Of a stretch of 26,854 nucleotides of DNA, positions 21,530-26,854 are shown piece after piece (position 1 is the stretch's first letter; the number at the start of each line of letters is the position of its first letter). The notes below the pieces were generated by a model. It was not told where the DNA came from and did not search any database. It worked only from the letters and a program-made list of their open reading frames with translations. The stretch covers positions 1 to 26,854 of the forward strand of contig JAFDUB010000011.1 of NCBI GenBank assembly GCA_019594025.1. Reading direction: 5' to 3'. The DNA comes from Thermoplasmata archaeon. Its GTDB lineage: Archaea > Thermoplasmatota > Thermoplasmata > Halarchaeoplasmatales > Halarchaeoplasmataceae. The position numbers and the translations under genes were made by a program.

Positions 21530-22555
21530 TCATCTAAGTATATCGTCTATATCTTTCTTTACGAGTTTGATGGCGTTTTCTATGGCTTCGATCTTGCGTA
21601 GTATATCTCGAACTTTTTTTTCTACCTCTTCCCTCCTTAGTTCTACTTTTTCAAATTCCTCCAGTTCTTGATGCATGTCGTTTATTGCATCGTTTAAAAG
21701 TTGCATAGAGTATTTGTATTCTCCCTCGTTAGCTTTTTCCTTCCCGGTTTTGAGCATATCCAAGTAAGAATGAAAGGCAAAATCATGCTTCTTTAACTTC
21801 TTTATTAATTCTTTTCCTTCCTTCAGACGTTCATGTATATCCATTACCAGCTGAGATTTGTTTAAAGCTTCATCTATTTTCTCTAGTGCTAACTCAATCT
21901 GGTTTTCCTTTTTAGCATTTAATCCTTCTTTAAACTCCTTTTTAACCTCGTTGATTTTTAGCGATGTTTCTCGAAGTTCGGATAATCTATTCTTAGCTTC
22001 TACAATTTTATCTTCAAGCTCTTCCCTCCTCGCGGCAATCCTATCTTTATAGCCCTCTATATATTCTATCGCCTCTTCTACTTCCCTCAAAGCTTCCTCG
22101 TCAATATCTTCTTCCGGTTTTGAGACCACTGAATCAATACTGTCTTCTACCTCTCGTATTAACTCTTCATCCTCAATGGTTTCCAAAGTCTCATCCAATA
22201 CATTGAGTCGGTCATTTAAATCCACCAACAATTCCCCCCTTTCAAGCAACTCGGCGAGAAGTTCTCTAGCCTTGTTGATATCCCCACTTTTTTCCTTTTC
22301 TACAAGTAACTTCATTTTTTGCTTGTAATTATCCATAGAGATCTTTGTACCTCTAATTTGTTTTAATATTGATTTTACCTCTTTGATACCATCGGGAACA
22401 TTTTCTTCCCCCATTTTTTCTTCTAACAAAGGAACCATTGTGTTAGCCAGCTCTGTTTTGTTTTTGAATGAACTTGGGTTTTCTATTCCTATATCCTCAG
22501 CAATTGCATTCATCTCTTTTCTAGTGTGGTTGGAGGTAATATCAGCTGGTTTCAT
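21530..22555 (-). CDS. SAP/HeH-like domain plus long coiled-coil protein
   Basis: A 341-residue highly charged protein of unknown function. Residues about 10-45 (TRKEMNAIAEDIGI...KNKTELANTMV) look like a SAP/HeH or Rho-N-type helix-extended-loop-helix, a fold often binding nucleic acid. From about 55 onward it is nearly continuous amphipathic helix rich in Glu and Lys, with heptad-like spacing (for example EEAIEYIEGYKDRIAARREEL and ELEEFEKVELRREEVEKKV). There is no signal peptide or membrane segment. The composition resembles Thermoplasmatota/methanogen helical proteins sometimes annotated as chromosome-segregation-like. It could be a DNA-associated structural protein. A TATA-like box (22581-22588) precedes it by 29 nt, and its stop overlaps an upstream ATG of the cyclophilin frame. 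Confidence 0.75.
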   Translation of the reverse strand: MKPADITSNHTRKEMNAIAEDIGIENPSSFKNKTELANTMVPLLEEKMGEENVPDGIKEVKSILKQIRGTKISMDNYKQKMKLLVEKEKSGDINKARELLAELLERGELLVDLNDRLNVLDETLETIEDEELIREVEDSIDSVVSKPEEDIDEEALREVEEAIEYIEGYKDRIAARREELEDKIVEAKNRLSELRETSLKINEVKKEFKEGLNAKKENQIELALEKIDEALNKSQLVMDIHERLKEGKELIKKLKKHDFAFHSYLDMLKTGKEKANEGEYKYSMQLLNDAINDMHQELEEFEKVELRREEVEKKVRDILRKIEAIENAIKLVKKDIDDILR

Positions 22556-22580
22556 TCTATCCCAATATTTTTTTGATAGG

Positions 22581-22588
22581 ATATATAG
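22581..22588 (-). promoter_or_regulatory. TATA-like box for coiled-coil gene
   Basis: Minus-strand CTATATAT is centred about 29 nt upstream of the ATG at 22555. Confidence 0.5.
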
Positions 22589-22624
22589 TGTATTTAAAAC
22601 TTTTCGAATAATGTGTTCAATAAA

Positions 22625-22633
22625 TTTATTTTA
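22625..22633 (+). promoter_or_regulatory. TATA-like box for pyrK-like gene
   Basis: TTTATTTTA is centred about 29 nt upstream of the ATG at 22658, favouring that start over the ATG three codons later. Confidence 0.5.
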
Positions 22634-22657
22634 CCATGATTCCTATCGGGTTAACGT

Positions 22658-23452
22658 ATGAATCCCATGGAAATAGTAGAAATTAAAAAAATAGTACCCG
22701 AGACACCATCGATAAAGACTTTTTATTTTAGCTATGCTTCAGACATTACCCCTGGTCAATTTGTTATGGTTTGGGTCCCGGGTGTGGATGAAATACCAAT
22801 GAGTCTATCTTATCAGCATGATGTACAAGCTATTACGGTGCGCAATGTTGGTGAGGGAACACGGGCTTTACATGAATTTAACGAGGGTGAACGAATTGGA
22901 ATTCGGGGCCCTTATGGAAAGGGGTACGATTTAAAAGGAGAGAAAATACTCGCAGTGGTCGGTGGTATTGGAGGGGCCTCTGTATTACCGGCTGCAAAGG
23001 AAGCGGCAAATAGGGGCATAGAAATTACTTGCGCCTTGGGAGCTAGGACTTTAAACGAACTGCTCTTTTACGACGAGTTTGAAAAATACACAGAGGTTCA
23101 TGCTGCTACAGATGACGGTTCGGCAGGATATCACGGATTTGTCACCGACTTGATGGAGGACCTCCTTCAAGGTATCGATCTGGTTATAACGTGTGGACCA
23201 GAGCTAATGATGAAAAGAGTTTTTCAAATAGCCGACGATTATGATATTGCGGTTCAGGCTTCCCTGGAAAGGTATATGAAGTGCGGCATCGGCCTATGTG
23301 GATCATGTGTAGTGGACGGGCTAAGGGTATGTGCGGAAGGACCTGTGTTTAACGGAGAACAACTTAGAAAATTGAAAGAGTTCGGTAAATTCCAAAGAGC
23401 TCCCTCGGGTAGAAGGATACCCTTTATACTCAAAGACCTGTCTTTTGATTAG
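22658..23452 (+). CDS. pyrK: Dihydroorotate dehydrogenase electron-transfer subunit (PyrK type)
   Basis: A 264-residue ferredoxin-NADP reductase-family protein. The FAD domain has PMSLSYQ (47-53) in place of the usual R-x-x-S motif and GIRGPYGKGY (81-90). The NAD domain has VVGGIGGASVLP (100-111) and ends with TCGPELMM. The C-terminal [2Fe-2S] motif has C209, C214, C217 and C225 (CX4CX2CX7C), as in PyrK. With PyrD it passes electrons from dihydroorotate to NAD+ in pyrimidine synthesis. No pyrD lies next to it in this window: tRNA-Leu follows and the upstream neighbour is divergent. A relative such as a sulfhydrogenase gamma-like subunit is possible, but the length and cysteine spacing favour PyrK. 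Confidence 0.87.
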   Translation: MNPMEIVEIKKIVPETPSIKTFYFSYASDITPGQFVMVWVPGVDEIPMSLSYQHDVQAITVRNVGEGTRALHEFNEGERIGIRGPYGKGYDLKGEKILAVVGGIGGASVLPAAKEAANRGIEITCALGARTLNELLFYDEFEKYTEVHAATDDGSAGYHGFVTDLMEDLLQGIDLVITCGPELMMKRVFQIADDYDIAVQASLERYMKCGIGLCGSCVVDGLRVCAEGPVFNGEQLRKLKEFGKFQRAPSGRRIPFILKDLSFD

Positions 23453-23592
23453 TATCTTTAAGTAATAATGGAGGGTTGATAAATAAGCTGCATCTTTACC
23501 TATAACAGACCAAAACTCTCTTATTGAAGTGCAATCGTTCCCTCTTTAAGTATTAAACTAAAAATATGTGGATATGTTGAAATCCGCACCCC

Positions 23593-23629
23593 TAACTCCT
23601 CGTTACTCGCATCAGCTCGTAACTGCGGG
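23593..23629 (+). repeat. 37-bp direct repeat, copy 1
   Basis: This is an exact copy of 23652-23688, spaced 59 bp start to start. It begins TAACTCCTCG and ends AACTGCGGG, and contains an internal GTTAC...GTAAC inverted pair. It lies about 55 bp upstream of tRNA-Leu and is not itself followed by a tRNA. It is bordered upstream by AAATCCGCACCCC, which weakly resembles the 3' end of the tRNA gene. Confidence 0.85.
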
Positions 23630-23634
23630 TCGAC

Positions 23635-23651
23635 ATGGAAAAAGTTTCCAT
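23635..23651. other. Perfect 7-bp hairpin between the direct repeats
   Basis: ATGGAAA (23635-23641) and TTTCCAT (23645-23651) are exact inverted repeats around AAG. The hairpin ends exactly where the second direct repeat begins, so repeat-hairpin-repeat forms one compact unit directly ahead of tRNA-Leu. The role is unknown. Confidence 0.6.
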
Positions 23652-23688
23652 TAACTCCTCGTTACTCGCATCAGCTCGTAACTGCGGG
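23652..23688 (+). repeat. 37-bp direct repeat, copy 2 (overlaps tRNA-Leu 5' end)
   Basis: This is an exact second copy of 23593-23629. Its last five bases (GCGGG) are the first five bases of tRNA-Leu, so the duplicated segment includes the very start of the tRNA gene and its immediate upstream flank, the place where the promoter would be expected. Confidence 0.85.
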
Positions 23689-23768
23689 GGTACCCGAGCA
23701 TGGCCAAAGGGGCAAGGCTTAGGACCTTGTGACATAGGTCTCCGAGGGTTCAAATCCCTCCCCCCGCA
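23684..23768 (+). tRNA. tRNA-Leu (anticodon TAG)
   Basis: A complete 85-nt class II tRNA. The acceptor stem is GCGGGGG / CCCCCGC with discriminator A, as expected for leucine. The anticodon stem is CAAGG / CCTTG around loop CTTAGGA, giving anticodon TAG (reads CUA/CUG-type leucine codons). A long variable arm (TGACATAGGTCTCC region) and T arm GAGGG-TTCAAAT-CCCTC follow. There is no intron and no encoded CCA. U34 in this anticodon is a possible substrate for wobble modification. No good TATA box lies at the normal distance; the nearest candidate is CATTAACT about 32 nt upstream, inside the hairpin/repeat junction. Confidence 0.95.
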
Positions 23769-24091
23769 TTTTGAAGAAATTGGCTTCAATTCCTTCTTAC
23801 CAAAGGAATCTATTTGATTCCTGCATTCAATTCATTCTGAAGCGAAGCTGATGAAAAAATTGATAAGTGGGTATGAGCGTTAGCGAATTCCTTCAGCACT
23901 TTTTTGCAGAAGAACCCAGGAAGTCCTTACAAGACAATTCCTTGAAGGGTGATAAAAACATATTCTGTAGATTATAGGGGTTGGTCCGGTTAAGGAACTC
24001 TTGACAGATTGTCATACTTAACGTCTGACAAAGTACTAACATGGTAAATGTAGGGAAACATTCGACGAAGGGAATCTGATGGCCGGTAAAC
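23769..24091. other. Intergenic stretch after tRNA-Leu, no convincing gene
   Basis: These 323 bases hold no recognisable protein. Visible structure: ATTCCTT/AAGGAAT (23789-23809, 7-nt loop) just after the tRNA; the phrases GAAGCGAAGCTGATG (23840-23854) and GAGCGTTAGCGAA (23875-23887), which loosely resemble sequence flanking the other tRNA; and TGACA-GAT-TGTCA near 24003-24015. A 34-codon frame (23873-23977) is open, but nothing supports it. The region lies between the tRNA and the convergent end of the SagB-like gene. Confidence 0.5.
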
Positions 24092-24820
24092 CTATACCTT
24101 CCCTACCGGTGACATGTATACCGTAAATTCTTCTTCCCCGTCAACGTCAAGTAGGGCATCCATCTGTTCCTGATCGTATGCGGCGATGGCACAGGTTCCA
24201 CATTTTATTGCCTCGCATGCAAGGTAAAGATTCTGACAGACATGACCGGCATCAAGGGCTATGACCTTGTATGATGCATCTGAATAGCGCCATTTCATCC
24301 TGTAAGGTATGGTTGTCCACACGAAGGTCACCGCACAGTTACCGGCGAAGGGTTGATCGAGTGCTCCCTCGGTGATTTTTCCCTCGAGATCCTCATGTTC
24401 TGCCACCTTTACCAGCTTGTGTTCCATTGGTAAGTATCTGTAGATGGCCCTCTTCAAACCGTCCACCTTGAAGGCGGCAATGTAGGTTTCAAGGGCATGG
24501 CGGCATCCGGCCGAAGGTACCATTCGGTAAGCATGTCCCGCACCCAATTTTTGCCTTATTCCCTGGGTACTCCACAACAAAAACGATAGTTCATCCAGTG
24601 ATATAGATCGGTCGGAAAATGAGCGTCTGGATTTCCGGTTCGATATGGCTGTTACTAATGAAGTATCGATGGTTAAGGTATCAGCATCCGGAAGATCGAT
24701 CAATGTAGCATCCTCGGGAGCCGGCTTTTGCACCGGAGGCGGTGGGACTCCTTTATTTTGATCCGTTTGGGAAAAGTCTGTTTTCTTTCGTACGGTGTCT
24801 TTAAGGAAATCTCGGTTCAT
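24092..24820 (-). CDS. SagB/ThcOx-type nitroreductase-family oxidoreductase
   Basis: A 242-residue FMN-dependent nitroreductase-fold protein of the SagB-type dehydrogenase group. Diagnostic segments are SNRKSRRSFSDRSISLDELSFLLWSTQGI (about 60-88), the PSAGCRHALETY strand (about 102-113) and the C-terminal ALDAGHVCQNLYLACEAIKCG with the closing VYMSPVGK. SagB proteins oxidise azolines to azoles in modified peptides, but many archaeal and bacterial members stand alone with unknown substrates. Here no cyclodehydratase (SagC/D) or precursor peptide is nearby, so a stand-alone redox role is more likely. The proline-rich N terminus (VPPPPVQKPAP) is probably a flexible linker. A TATA-like box (24843-24852) lies 27 nt upstream of the start. 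Confidence 0.87.
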   Translation of the reverse strand: MNRDFLKDTVRKKTDFSQTDQNKGVPPPPVQKPAPEDATLIDLPDADTLTIDTSLVTAISNRKSRRSFSDRSISLDELSFLLWSTQGIRQKLGAGHAYRMVPSAGCRHALETYIAAFKVDGLKRAIYRYLPMEHKLVKVAEHEDLEGKITEGALDQPFAGNCAVTFVWTTIPYRMKWRYSDASYKVIALDAGHVCQNLYLACEAIKCGTCAIAAYDQEQMDALLDVDGEEEFTVYMSPVGKV

Positions 24821-24842
24821 GTTCTTGCATATGAGGATGATC

Positions 24843-24852
24843 GATAAAAAAC
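24843..24852 (-). promoter_or_regulatory. TATA-like box for SagB-like gene
   Basis: Minus-strand GTTTTTTATC is centred about 27 nt upstream of the ATG at 24820. It is the same 10-mer as the box before the CofE-like gene. Confidence 0.5.
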
Positions 24853-24890
24853 TTTGAGTTTGACTGATTTATCAATTCATATAAGACATC

Positions 24891-25988
24891 CTATCCTCCA
24901 CCACGATACCTATAGGCGATGTTGCAGCTTCCCTCTCTACTGACCATACACGGTCCTACCGGATTACCGGGAGTACATCCCTTACCGAACAACTCGCACT
25001 CATTTGGTTCGGTAACACCTCTCAGTACCTCTCCGCATAGGCAGTTCTCACGCTCTTCGAACTTTTTACCCTTCAGTTCGTCTAAAATATCTGAGAATAC
25101 CACTCGGGCGTCGTGCTCGCTGTACTTATCTCTTGGTTTTAATCCTGAACCGGGGATCACCGGGAAACCTCTCCAGTCCGTATCCATGGGTTCGAAGACT
25201 TCTTCGATCATCTTCTGAGCTTTCAAGTTCCCTTCAGTTTTTACCACCCTGCCGTACTCGTTTTCAACCTCGGCTCTTCCCTCCTTTACCTGCTGCACCA
25301 ACATATACACACCCATCAACAGGTCCAAAGGTTCGAATCCAGCTACCACCTGAGGTATGCCGTACCTTTCTGACAGCGGTTCGTAGGGTCGGGTTCCGAT
25401 TATCGCGCTCACGTGTCCCGGCTCTATAAGACCGTCGAGGTTCAATTCTCCCATCTTTAGTATGGCGTCCAGTGCAGGAGGTATAACTCTGTTGCAGCTG
25501 AGTACATAGAAATTATCTGGAGCTCCTCTTGAGATCGTAGAAGCGGTGGTAGGTGTGGTGGTTTCAAAGCCTACGGACATGAAAACCACCGGTTCATCTA
25601 TTTTATTTGCCAAATCAACGGCATCGTCGATACTGTATACCACTCTCACATCAGCCCCATCTTGTTTTGCGTGCATCAATGATTTTTTCTCTCCCGGGAC
25701 CTTCATCATGTCCCCGAAGGCGGTGATAACGACTCCGCTCTCCGCCAGTTTGATCATCTCTTCCACCTCTCGTGGGGTGGTGACACACACGGGACAGCCG
25801 GGACCTTGGATTATGTTGATCCCAGCTTGTTTCAACATATCCTCCAATCCGTACCTAACCAAAGTATCTTGGTGGGTACCGCAGACGTGCATCACGTTCA
25901 TCTGAACGTTGGCTTCTCGGATCTTCCGAGTCACCTTTTCAGCGATCTTTTCGTTTCTCAGCTTAAACTGTTTCAGTTCGTCTTTCAT
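24891..25988 (-). CDS. hypD: Hydrogenase maturation protein HypD
   Basis: A 365-residue HypD, the [4Fe-4S] scaffold that with HypC assembles the Fe(CN)2CO part of [NiFe]-hydrogenase active sites. C36 in MHVCGTHQ, C65 and C68 in GPGCPVCVTTP are the conserved redox/iron-binding cysteines. GFETTTP near the middle and the C-terminal cysteine block (CLCGEVLRG, then C residues through GCTPGNPVGPC and GSCNIAY) ligate the cluster. Length is normal. It follows hypA after one base and has an AGGAGG ribosome-binding site (25995-26000) 6 nt before the ATG, located inside the end of hypA. HypC, HypE, HypF and the hydrogenase itself are not in this window. Confidence 0.96.
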   Translation of the reverse strand: MKDELKQFKLRNEKIAEKVTRKIREANVQMNVMHVCGTHQDTLVRYGLEDMLKQAGINIIQGPGCPVCVTTPREVEEMIKLAESGVVITAFGDMMKVPGEKKSLMHAKQDGADVRVVYSIDDAVDLANKIDEPVVFMSVGFETTTPTTASTISRGAPDNFYVLSCNRVIPPALDAILKMGELNLDGLIEPGHVSAIIGTRPYEPLSERYGIPQVVAGFEPLDLLMGVYMLVQQVKEGRAEVENEYGRVVKTEGNLKAQKMIEEVFEPMDTDWRGFPVIPGSGLKPRDKYSEHDARVVFSDILDELKGKKFEERENCLCGEVLRGVTEPNECELFGKGCTPGNPVGPCMVSREGSCNIAYRYRGGG

Positions 25989-25989
25989 A

Positions 25990-26367
25990 TTAATCCTCCT
26001 GAAAAGCTGTCACACTGACGATAGTGGTTTCCTTTCCACGTATTATACGAGGTTTCTCTCCACAATCAGGGCACGTTATCACAGGTATATTGTAATGGAA
26101 TGCGGGATCATCAACATAATTGATCCCACCTTGATAACCACATTCTTCACATTTCACCTCGGCACTCACATTCACTACGTTGAGAGTCGAACCTTCCAGG
26201 AACGAATCTTTTGTCATCACCTCATAAGCAAATTGAAGCTGCTCTTCGCCCAAGAACGTTAGCTCACCTATCTCAAGAGTAACTTCTTCAACACGGTCGA
26301 TCCCCTTTTTCTCTAATTCATCAGTAAGGGCGGCTATGAGCTGTTTCATTACCGAGTACTCGTGCAT
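25990..26367 (-). CDS. hypA: Hydrogenase nickel-insertion protein HypA
   Basis: A 125-residue HypA that delivers nickel to the [NiFe]-hydrogenase large subunit. It starts MHEYSVM with the nickel-binding His2-Glu3 pair. The structural zinc site is C73-x2-C76 and C99-x2-C102 (CEECGYQG and CPDCGEKP). Length and domain order are normal. It is the first gene of a hypA-hypD pair on the minus strand. A TATA-like box (26391-26397) lies 27 nt upstream of the ATG, implying a leaderless hypA and an SD-led hypD on the same mRNA. Confidence 0.95.
   Translation of the reverse strand: MHEYSVMKQLIAALTDELEKKGIDRVEEVTLEIGELTFLGEEQLQFAYEVMTKDSFLEGSTLNVVNVSAEVKCEECGYQGGINYVDDPAFHYNIPVITCPDCGEKPRIIRGKETTIVSVTAFQED
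25995..26000 (-). promoter_or_regulatory. Shine-Dalgarno site of hypD
   Basis: Minus-strand AGGAGG lies 6 nt upstream of the hypD ATG, inside the last codons of hypA. Internal operon genes here use an SD, whereas the first gene appears leaderless. Confidence 0.7.
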
Positions 26368-26390
26368 CGAGGTGGTTTATACAGAAGGGC

Positions 26391-26397
26391 ATATAAC
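26391..26397 (-). promoter_or_regulatory. TATA-like box for hypA-hypD
   Basis: Minus-strand GTTATAT is centred about 27 nt upstream of the hypA ATG. Confidence 0.5.
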
Positions 26398-26447
26398 ATC
26401 CTTTCGATGGATCTAATAGGTATCCAAAGTCATGGAAAAGTGATAAT

Positions 26448-26854
26448 TTACCCGTTTTTTACCACGACTACTGTGCAATGGGCATGTTTCAAGACTTTAT
26501 CCGTGTTACTGCCTAAAATAGCTTTTTTAAAGCCTGAGGAACCGTGGCTGCTTATGTATATAACGTCCCTTTCACCTGCTTCTCTAACTATGCAATCGTA
26601 AGGTTCGCCTTCCATCATCTCTGTTGTTATATCGACTCCTGCGTCCTGTGCTCTTTTCCAGACCCATTCCAAAGCCTTTTGAGCCACTTTCTTCATATTC
26701 TTTTTATCTTCAGGCTGTATTTTACTTCCCTTCAAATGCTCGTACTTTTTTGTCTCCAAAACGTATATAGAATGAGCTGGTTTGTTCAACTTTTTAGCTA
26801 GCTTTAACCCTTCTAATACCCCTCTCTCGGCCACTCTCGACCCGTCGGTCGGAA
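26448..26854 (-). CDS. Universal stress protein (UspA family), N terminus cut by window end
   Basis: A UspA-fold protein. The frame stays open to the window edge, and reading upstream of an internal GTG (26834) gives PTDGSRVAERG, the classic 'V/P-T-D-G-S' first strand of Usp proteins. The true start is therefore a few residues beyond the edge and the GTG is not the start. The C-terminal part has the nucleotide-binding pattern SSHGSSGFKKAILGSNTDKVL (G-x2-G-x6-GSxT), as in ATP-binding MJ0577-type members, and ends VVVVKNG. About 135 residues are in the window. The role in the cell is stress-related signalling of unspecified kind. Confidence 0.9.
   Translation of the reverse strand, partial: PTDGSRVAERGVLEGLKLAKKLNKPAHSIYVLETKKYEHLKGSKIQPEDKKNMKKVAQKALEWVWKRAQDAGVDITTEMMEGEPYDCIVREAGERDVIYISSHGSSGFKKAILGSNTDKVLKHAHCTVVVVKNG

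Noticed and set aside
23593..23688. The two 37-bp repeats as a CRISPR array
   Set aside because: There are only two copies, the 22-bp spacer is itself mostly a hairpin, and the second copy runs into a tRNA gene. No cas genes are present.
23592..23789. A 65-codon frame on the minus strand across the tRNA-Leu gene and both direct repeats
   Set aside because: It reads through a structural RNA gene and repeats; the 'protein' only reflects those sequences.
23873..23977. A 34-codon frame after tRNA-Leu starting MSVSEFLQHFF
   Set aside because: It is short, has no promoter or ribosome-binding site at a sensible distance, matches no family I recognise, and begins inside a GAGCGTTAGCGAA phrase that looks like intergenic repeat.
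23684..24091. tRNA-Leu as an attachment site of an integrated element
   Set aside because: There is no integrase, and no clear second copy of the tRNA 3' end in the window; the exact repeat involves the 5' flank instead.
24092..24820. A peptide-modification (RiPP) cluster around the SagB-like protein
   Set aside because: No cyclodehydratase, precursor peptide or export gene is nearby; neighbours are hyp genes and intergenic sequence.

Overview
The window comes from an archaeal chromosome. The evidence is a family B DNA polymerase, RadB, pyruvoyl-dependent arginine decarboxylase, archaeal Elp3, an archaeal YchF-type GTPase, PRC-barrel and zinc-ribbon proteins, tRNAs without an encoded CCA end, and TATA-like boxes about 24-31 nt upstream of many start codons. 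RadB points to a euryarchaeal lineage. Exported PQQ-propeller/fibronectin proteins and long Ig-like surface proteins suggest Thermoplasmatota or a relative, but that placement is inference. HypA and HypD imply a [NiFe]-hydrogenase elsewhere in the genome. I see no rRNA, CRISPR array, insertion sequence, integrase or prophage.

Layout: (1) 1-3846: tRNA-Arg(GCG) on the minus strand, diverging from a YchF-like GTPase gene followed almost without gap by DNA polymerase B. (2) 3889-9278: a membrane-anchored Ig-like surface protein (+), facing a minus-strand block of RadB, a SAM methyltransferase and an exported eight-repeat PQQ-propeller/FN3 protein. (3) 9279-12829: a divergent promoter region with a perfect dyad, a long CofE-like protein (+), a winged-helix regulator (-) and a MATE transporter (-) whose promoter abuts a palindrome. 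(4) 12929-14524: a nitrilase-superfamily hydrolase, a PRC-barrel protein and a gamma-class carbonic anhydrase-like protein. (5) 14530-16836: a large membrane TPR protein and, upstream of it, a 57-residue two-helix membrane protein. (6) 16917-19367: arginine decarboxylase overlapping a zinc-ribbon protein, convergent with Elp3. (7) 19469-23452: a saccharopine dehydrogenase-like protein, an exported membrane-anchored cyclophilin, a SAP/HeH-plus-coiled-coil protein and a PyrK-type electron-transfer subunit. (8) 23453-24091: a gene-poor stretch with tRNA-Leu(TAG), preceded by a 37-bp direct repeat and a hairpin. (9) 24092-26854: a SagB-type oxidoreductase, the hypA-hypD pair, and a universal stress protein cut by the window end.

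Most of the window is housekeeping: replication and repair, tRNA and translation, polyamine and pyrimidine metabolism, hydrogenase maturation. It is interspersed with envelope proteins of unknown role. I do not see a convincing undescribed multi-gene system. The points most worth a second look are the long CofE-like protein with its cysteine cluster and dyad-bearing promoter, the small membrane protein paired with the TPR protein, the coiled-coil/cyclophilin junction, and the repeat structure at the tRNA-Leu gene.
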